DNA of 64,000 bases from the NCBI GenBank assembly GCA_020860515.1, contig JAJBUG010000061.1, positions 82,441 to 146,440 of the forward strand, in the 5' to 3' direction. Position numbers and translations under genes: made by a program. Below, one piece after another: positions 58,899-64,000 of the stretch (its first letter is position 1; the number at the start of each line of letters is the position of its first letter). The stretch is from Bacteroidales bacterium (GTDB lineage Bacteria > Bacteroidota > Bacteroidia > Bacteroidales > Muribaculaceae). The notes beneath the pieces are model-generated. The model searched no databases. It had not been told where the DNA came from and saw only the letters and a program-made list of their open reading frames with translations.

Positions 58899-59999
58899 AT
58901 GAAAAAATCTCTATTCTTTATCGGCTGTGCTGCATTGATGCTGCTTGCCGCTTGCTCTGGCAGCAAAGGCTGGAAAGTGACCGGTACAGTGCAAAACGCT
59001 CAAGAGGGCGATAAAATCGCCCTGCAGGGTTTCAACGGAGCTTCGTGGTATCTGATTGATTCGCTCGACTTGGATAGCAAGGGCGGCTTTGCATATGCTT
59101 CACCTCAGCCTGCGAGCCACCCCGACATCTATCGTATTGGATACAAAGGCAAAGCCATATATTTCCCTATCGATTCAATCGATGCTATCGAAATATACTC
59201 CGACGCGCTCAGCTTCGACCAAGGCTATGGGTTGGCTGGCACTCCTGCTGCTGTGCAGATGATGGAAGTTGACAATCGCATTGCTGATGCCGTGGCCACA
59301 AAGGGCACTCCCTATGTGAGGACTGACTCAGTGTTCAAGCGCGAACTCAACGATATCATCCTGCGCGACTCGGTAGGCATCATCGCCTATTACTTGGTGA
59401 ATAAGACCATTGGTGGCGAGCCTCTCTACAGCACCGATCGCCGCCAGGATGTGAAAATGCTTGGAGCTGTTGCAAATAAGTTCTCAACGGAATACCCCAA
59501 TGACCCTCGCACCGGATATCTGATCGAGCGTTTTCGGGGAGGACGCAATGCAACTGGCATGGGCGGTGCTGGTCAAGTAATCGAGGCCAATGTGGTAAAT
59601 CTCTTCGAACTCAATCTCTATGATGTGAAGGGGGTAAAGCGCTCGCTTATCGAAACAGCCGAGAATGCTGGGGTGACTCTGCTGAGCTTCACCAGCTACG
59701 AAATCGACAATTCGGTGCCATACAATGTGGAATTGAATCGTCTTTACGAACTCTTCAAGCCTCAAAAGATAGCAATTTATCAGGTAGCATTGGATGAGGA
59801 TGAGGTGCAATGGATGCAAGCTGCGCAGAATCTTCCCTGGATTGCGGTGCGTCAAGACCCCACAAATGTGGGCGAGGACATTATCAGATATAATGTGACC
59901 ACTATCCCAGTGACTTTTATAATCAATGGAGCTGGCGAACTGGTAGAGCGCGTTGACGATCCCACCCAACTGGAAACTGCCATCCGCAAACACCTTTGA
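58899..59999 (+). CDS. DUF4369/TlpA-like lipoprotein lacking the CXXC active site
   Basis: ATG 58899 gives a lipoprotein with lipobox LLAAC. Residues ~25-120 match DUF4369 (VTGTVQNAQEGDKIALQGF, GYKGKAIYFPID). The C-terminal ~130 residues have a thioredoxin-like pattern (GVTLLSFTSYEIDNS, KIAIYQVALDEDEVQW, YNVTTIPVTFIING with the cis-Pro). At the position of the redox CXXC there is SFTSYEID and no cysteine, and the lipobox Cys is the only mature one. So it is redox-inactive or a binding protein. A canonical thioredoxin gene follows 208 nt later. Confidence 0.85.
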   Translation: MKKSLFFIGCAALMLLAACSGSKGWKVTGTVQNAQEGDKIALQGFNGASWYLIDSLDLDSKGGFAYASPQPASHPDIYRIGYKGKAIYFPIDSIDAIEIYSDALSFDQGYGLAGTPAAVQMMEVDNRIADAVATKGTPYVRTDSVFKRELNDIILRDSVGIIAYYLVNKTIGGEPLYSTDRRQDVKMLGAVANKFSTEYPNDPRTGYLIERFRGGRNATGMGGAGQVIEANVVNLFELNLYDVKGVKRSLIETAENAGVTLLSFTSYEIDNSVPYNVELNRLYELFKPQKIAIYQVALDEDEVQWMQAAQNLPWIAVRQDPTNVGEDIIRYNVTTIPVTFIINGAGELVERVDDPTQLETAIRKHL

Positions 60000-60021
60000 T
60001 CAATCAATAAAGAATAATGAA

Positions 60022-60056
60022 AAATGGGCTGCCACATTTAAGGTGACAGCCCATTT
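60022..60056. terminator. hairpin AAATGGGCTG/CAGCCCATTT
   Basis: A 10-bp exact stem with extra inner pairs, followed by TTTCGTTT, lies 23 nt past the lipoprotein stop. Confidence 0.8.
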
Positions 60057-60117
60057 CGTTTGAAATTCAGGGGTTTTAACTAAAGTGGTGGATTATTATT
60101 TATTATTAATTTTTCAT

Positions 60118-60125
60118 TAACTTTG
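60118..60125 (+). promoter_or_regulatory. -7 box TAACTTTG for the thioredoxin gene
   Basis: It is a perfect TAnnTTTG match 82 nt before ATG 60208. Confidence 0.65.
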
Positions 60126-60207
60126 GTTTGCTAACTAAGGAGAAAGGTGGTTGTTTTATTTTCAAAACAATTACGAAATTCAATCATAACCAAAAATTCA
60201 AGCATAT

Positions 60208-60489
60208 ATGAACTATCAAGAAGCCATCAAGCAGCCGGGCATAGTGCTCATAGAATTCTATGCCACATGGTGCCCCCATTGCCAACACATGGAGCCAATC
60301 ATGGAAGAGCTCGAAAAGGAGCTCGCCGGCAAAGTGAAGATATTTCGATATGATATTGATCAGCATAAAGAGTGCGCTGAGAAAGCAGGCGTAGAGACCA
60401 TCCCTACATTCTTTGTGTACAAGAATGGTGTTGAAACCTTCCACCACTCAGGCGAACTCACGGCAGAACAACTTCTATCCCAAGTCTAA
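60208..60489 (+). CDS. thioredoxin-family protein
   Basis: The 93-aa protein is a minimal thioredoxin with the redox motif W21-C22-P23-H24-C25 and the cis-proline in VETIPTFFVYKNG. The CPHC dipeptide is DsbA-like rather than CGPC, hinting at a more oxidising potential, but there is no signal peptide, so it is cytoplasmic. It stands alone between two terminators. Confidence 0.92.
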   Translation: MNYQEAIKQPGIVLIEFYATWCPHCQHMEPIMEELEKELAGKVKIFRYDIDQHKECAEKAGVETIPTFFVYKNGVETFHHSGELTAEQLLSQV

Positions 60490-60541
60490 TACTACTAAGC
60501 ACACAATTGCAACTTCGGGGCATCTATCCATTGCCCCACAG

Positions 60542-60577
60542 AAACGAGGTTGAAGCTCACTGGCTCCGACCTCGTTT
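60542..60577. terminator. convergent terminator AAACGAGGT/ACCTCGTTT
   Basis: An exact 9-bp core with further pairs closes between the thioredoxin gene and the M1 peptidase; its right arm reaches into the M1 stop codon. Confidence 0.75.
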
Positions 60578-63077
60578 ATTTTGTGCCGTGTCGCAGCAGG
60601 TAACTGGATTCAAGTAGCTTGCGATTAAGCGGTGTCAAGGGTTGGGGAAGGGCTGCGCAGTAATCGCCCACGATTTGAGTGGCTTCGGGGCTTCGCAGAC
60701 CTCCAAGCAACGCATTAAGCCACTGCCCAGGGAAGAAGATATCACCCGTGGCTTGAATGTCGGGTAGCGCATCGAGCGCAGCGGTCAGATATACGGTGCA
60801 TTGGGGTTCCCGAGCTGGATCGCATAGCAGTGCCATGGCGTTGGCTGTCCAAGGCTCAGGACGGCGATTCTCAGCCAACAGAAACGACTTAAAAAGACTG
60901 TCGAGCTGAGTGGGGTCAGATGAGCAGGCTCGGCTTACGAAGTCAAATTCGCGTAGCAAATCGGCATCATTTGCAAGTCGTGTTTGCTGTGCAGTGAGGA
61001 TTTCTTGGGCCTTATCAGGGATTAGAATAGCTAAGCGGTAAGCCATCGACATATAATCGCGCTTGCTCAGCAGGGGTTCGCTCTGCGATTCCCATATGGT
61101 AAAAAGTTGCTCAGCTGAGGCTGAGCTTGTGGCTTTCCCATATAGTCGGCGCAGGATTCGCTGCTTGGTAGATGAGGCCTGTGCAAAATTCAAGGCAGTC
61201 CACAGCAGGGCCTCATCAGCTTGCCCGCGCCCCACCAAGGTGGCAATTGCATCTACGCAAGCTGTTGCTACCATGGGGTTTTGCTCATATACGATGTTGG
61301 CTAATGCTGAAGCAGTTAAGTCCTTGGACGCTAAGTCGCCCCGAATCCAAGCCTCTGTCATATTAAGCACTGCTCCATACCTTCCAGCGGGTGAAAGAGC
61401 AAACCAATTAGCATAATATTCGTCATTGCCCTTGATTGAGAAATAGCCGTAACCATCGCCCTTGCTGTTAGGAATCACAGCTTGCAATTCGCCTATGTTT
61501 TGGTAAGGCACATCTATGGTCACTTCTTCTGAGTACAAATCTACAGGGATTTCTTGCACGGCTTGGTCGCTGAGGCTGCCTATAAGGGCCACTGTAAAGC
61601 TTTGAGGCCAAATTATGCCTCTGCCTGTAGGGTCTTCTTGCCTTACTTTAAGTTTACGGTTGCCTTTATCGTAATCCACATAAATCGTAGGCATACCAGG
61701 CTCTTTCACCCACGCATGGCTGTAGCTGCGCACATCTGCGTCAGGCGCTACGCTGTCAAGGATGGCTACCAATTCGTCCCAAGAGGAATTATCCCAAGCA
61801 TATTTGTTAAGGTAGGCCTGCAATCCCGAACGCAATCTTTCCTCACCCATGCAGCGCTCGAGCATGCGCATCATTATGGGTGCTTTGTGATATATAATAT
61901 TCCCATAAAGCAACCCTGCTTGATCGAGATTGTTGAGGAACTGAGAAATTGGATGTGTACCATCGGTACGGTCGGTTGCAAGTGCGTAGGTGTGATGGTC
62001 GCGAATGAAGTTGAGATCATGGTCTATGTCTGGAAAGGCGTCTTCGCACATCTTTGAGGCCATGAAATTGGCGAAAATTTCCTTGGTCCATACATCGTCG
62101 AACCATCGCATCGTCACAAGGTCGCCGAACCACATATGAGCTGTTTCGTGTGCGATCAATTCGTGACGTGAGAGTATCTCTTCGGGCGTCGGCTGCGGCT
62201 CCAGAAACATTGTTTCGGCTTTATATTGGATAGCGCCGGGATGCTCCATTCCTCCGAATTGATAGCCTGGTAGTAAAGCCATGCTATATTTTTCAAAGGG
62301 ATATTTAATGCCAGTGTAATCTTCAAGCCATAGGATTGACTCCTTGGCAAAATCGCATATTTCTTGCAACTGGGCCACCTTTAGAGAGTCCGTCTCTCGG
62401 TGCAGCATAGTCATTATCCAAGGCTCTGATTTCAAGGTTTGCTGTTTGAACTTCCCGGCTACCCACGACATCAGATAGGTAGGTAATGGTTCAGTGGAAT
62501 CAAATTGCGCCTCAAGCACATCTGGAGGATTGAACGACGAAATCCATTTGCCCGAGGTAATAGCAGTCCAGCTTGGATCCATCGATAATCTCAATTTTAA
62601 TCTTCCTTTCAAATCAGGTTGATCAAAGCAGGGGAAAGCTGTGCGTGCATTAGCGGGCACAAACAAGGTGTACATGTAACCTGGATTAAGATTCAAAGCC
62701 GCCTTATTGCTGAAAAATCCAAGTGTACAGAAATTTTCCCCTGATTCCAACTTTGACGCAGGAATCAGAATATGTTCTTTTTCCCATAGGGCATCCACAA
62801 TTTCACCATTCAGATAGCAAGCAATCAAAGAATCTCCCTTAAAATCGATTTGAAGCCAATCCGAAAGCCCACCCTTATAATCAAAGGCCAAATTTACAGT
62901 TCCACCGCACGGGTCGCCAGGACTGGAAGGGAGGAACATGAATAAGTCATACACTACATCGCCGATGGCTGCCTTTCGCTCACGAGCCAATTCTGACGAT
63001 ACCCCTGGCACAATATCTGCTGCCAAACCCCGCAAGGTGATGAACATCAAAAATAGAACCAATACTAAGTTTTTCAT
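60576..63077 (-). CDS. M1-family zinc aminopeptidase, exported
   Basis: A Sec signal (~1-20, LRGLAADI) precedes an M1 enzyme: an N-terminal beta domain, the exopeptidase motif GGMEHPG (in place of GAMEN, ~273-279), the zinc motif H310-E311-x2-H314 with W-T-K-E333, and a C-terminal helical ERAP1-like domain. At 833 aa it is full length. It likely acts in the periplasm on N-termini of peptides, providing amino acids. A -7 box sits 22 nt before the ATG. Confidence 0.93.
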   Translation of the reverse strand: MKNLVLVLFLMFITLRGLAADIVPGVSSELARERKAAIGDVVYDLFMFLPSSPGDPCGGTVNLAFDYKGGLSDWLQIDFKGDSLIACYLNGEIVDALWEKEHILIPASKLESGENFCTLGFFSNKAALNLNPGYMYTLFVPANARTAFPCFDQPDLKGRLKLRLSMDPSWTAITSGKWISSFNPPDVLEAQFDSTEPLPTYLMSWVAGKFKQQTLKSEPWIMTMLHRETDSLKVAQLQEICDFAKESILWLEDYTGIKYPFEKYSMALLPGYQFGGMEHPGAIQYKAETMFLEPQPTPEEILSRHELIAHETAHMWFGDLVTMRWFDDVWTKEIFANFMASKMCEDAFPDIDHDLNFIRDHHTYALATDRTDGTHPISQFLNNLDQAGLLYGNIIYHKAPIMMRMLERCMGEERLRSGLQAYLNKYAWDNSSWDELVAILDSVAPDADVRSYSHAWVKEPGMPTIYVDYDKGNRKLKVRQEDPTGRGIIWPQSFTVALIGSLSDQAVQEIPVDLYSEEVTIDVPYQNIGELQAVIPNSKGDGYGYFSIKGNDEYYANWFALSPAGRYGAVLNMTEAWIRGDLASKDLTASALANIVYEQNPMVATACVDAIATLVGRGQADEALLWTALNFAQASSTKQRILRRLYGKATSSASAEQLFTIWESQSEPLLSKRDYMSMAYRLAILIPDKAQEILTAQQTRLANDADLLREFDFVSRACSSDPTQLDSLFKSFLLAENRRPEPWTANAMALLCDPAREPQCTVYLTAALDALPDIQATGDIFFPGQWLNALLGGLRSPEATQIVGDYCAALPQPLTPLNRKLLESSYLLRHGTK

Positions 63078-63387
63078 ACGTTTTTACAATTTATTTGGCA
63101 AATATAAGGATTTTATTCGTAATAGACGTTAAAGTTGGGAAAGATTTTAAACTTTTTCTGACCCTCGCAGTCAAAGAACCGTAACCACTGAGAAACCTAC
63201 AGAGTTACAATCCTTCAACATTAACAACCCAAAACTTAAGTACCCAATTTTTATATAACCCTAAAACAACCACCCAACTCAATACAAATAGCCAATTATC
63301 AAATTCACCCAAATATTCAATAGCAAAAATAAACCAACCAATAACAATATAAACCAATACAAACCAATTAATACCAATACAAAGATT
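63078..63387. other. intergenic region, C/A-rich and nearly G-free leader
   Basis: The left part holds the M1 promoter. From about 63230 to 63383 the plus strand is built of ACC, CAA and ATA words (AACCAA, CCAATA, ACAAACC) with only a few G. It would be an unstructured leader for the Lys-rich protein. No gene is seen. Confidence 0.6.
63099..63106 (-). promoter_or_regulatory. -7 box TATATTTG for the M1 aminopeptidase
   Basis: It is a TAnnTTTG match on the minus strand 22 nt before ATG 63077. Confidence 0.6.
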
Positions 63388-63924
63388 ATGAAGAAGACAC
63401 TTCTCACCGCAGCCCTCATCCTGGCATCGATCACTGGCTTCAACGCCGCTGCTCAGTCAACCAACACCGACAGCACCACCAAGACCGAATGTGTAAAGGC
63501 CAAGGACGGCGATTGCTGCAAGGCCGATAAGAAAGACGGCAAGAGGGGCGCCAAGGACTGCGACCGCAAGGGTGGCAAGAAAGATGGCAAGCAAGCTGAC
63601 CGCAAGGGTGGCAAGCACGGCGATAAGCACGCCAAGATCTTCGAGAGCCTCAACCTCACCGACGCTCAGAAGAGCCAGCTTGAGGCCCTGAAGGCTGAGC
63701 GCAAGGCCGCTAAGGAGGCTGCAAAGACTGAGGCTAAGGCCAAGGGCGAAAAGGCTGCTAAGCCCACCGAGGAGCAGTGCCAGCAGGCTCGCGCCGACTT
63801 CGACAAGAAAATCCAAAATATCCTCACCCCTGAGCAGTACAAGCAGTACACCGAAAAGAAAGCTGAGATGAAGGCTCAGAAGGAAGCTAAGGCTGGAAAG
63901 AAGAACCGCGTTAACAAAGCATAA
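63388..63924 (+). CDS. exported Lys-rich Spy/DUF4890-like protein
   Basis: A Sec signal (~1-22, NAAAQS) is followed by a Lys/Gly/Asp-rich low-complexity segment (~30-80, KKDGK and RKGGK repeats with four Cys), then a helical LTxxQ-type part: ESLNLTDAQKSQLEALKAER and ILTPEQYKQYTEKKAEM. This resembles periplasmic Spy/CpxP chaperone-like proteins. The basic repeat segment is unusual for them and may bind nucleic acid, anionic glycans or metal (inference). Confidence 0.8.
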   Translation: MKKTLLTAALILASITGFNAAAQSTNTDSTTKTECVKAKDGDCCKADKKDGKRGAKDCDRKGGKKDGKQADRKGGKHGDKHAKIFESLNLTDAQKSQLEALKAERKAAKEAAKTEAKAKGEKAAKPTEEQCQQARADFDKKIQNILTPEQYKQYTEKKAEMKAQKEAKAGKKNRVNKA

Positions 63925-63949
63925 CTAAGCACTCAACCAATAAAAATGT

Positions 63950-64000
63950 GGGTGTGTCATAATGGAACCATACCACGGAATCCCATAGGGATTCTTTCAA
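63950..64000. repeat. dispersed repeat copies at the right edge
   Basis: GGTGTGTCATAAT (about 63951-63963) matches the complement of the hairpin at 47010-47040. GAATCCC-ATA-GGGATTC plus TTTCAA (63978-64000) matches the first palindrome at 38977 with one change in the loop. The window ends inside this repeat region. Confidence 0.8.

Overview
The window reads as chromosome of a Bacteroidales bacterium, probably a gut-associated member of the Muribaculaceae/Prevotellaceae/Bacteroidaceae group (family level is inference). Evidence: promoter -7 boxes of the Bacteroidota form TAnnTTTG lie in front of most transcription units; gliding/type IX secretion genes gldD, gldE and gldH are present; surface families found mainly in Bacteroidota occur (DUF4493, PCMD, calycin-like, outer-membrane beta-barrels); and the AAA-ATPase-like/PD-(D/E)XK pair is typical of gut Bacteroidales. 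No rRNA, phage, insertion sequence or CRISPR array was seen.

Layout. 1-5121: 3' part of a giant GH20 + GH2 glycosidase. 5223-10905: purU, SRP RNA, an M28 lipoprotein, sufE and a large M6 protease, ending in a very long bidirectional hairpin. 10911-15016: lysS-gpsA on minus, then a MIP18-type Fe-S factor gene and lpxH on plus. 15048-23841: a minus-strand block of ZapB-like gene, zapA, rny, ricT, gldH, M24 peptidase, CCA-adding enzyme, queD, queE, tRNA-His and a TIGR02757 gene. 23863-33306: two adjacent minus-strand operons of secreted or surface proteins (PCMD - beta-barrel - calycin-like, then three DUF4493 lipoproteins). 33421-38894: gldE-gldD-phosphopantetheinyl transferase, cinA, tsaD and a small beta-barrel gene. 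38977-45256: palindromic repeats, a flavodoxin/ferredoxin gene, a frameshifted DUF2027-Smr gene, queA, a ROK kinase, a Crp/Fnr regulator and a porin. 45315-51262: an RNA-rich accessory stretch with a PCMD gene, two equal-length ATPase/nuclease paralogs and, between them, a folded non-coding RNA candidate. 51373-64000: BI-1, argS, putA, greA, HIT, a TlpA-like lipoprotein, thioredoxin, an M1 aminopeptidase and a Lys-rich periplasmic protein.

How it fits together. Most of the window is housekeeping: tRNA charging and modification, RNA turnover, envelope biogenesis, redox and amino-acid catabolism. Accessory character is concentrated in the glycosidase fusion, the surface lipoprotein block and the 45.3-51.3 kb stretch. 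The observations I rate highest are the structured RNA at about 48941-49204, the GH20-GH2 fusion, the C8-tract frameshift in the DUF2027-Smr gene, the palindrome in front of the Crp/Fnr gene, and a dispersed family of short REP-like palindromes.
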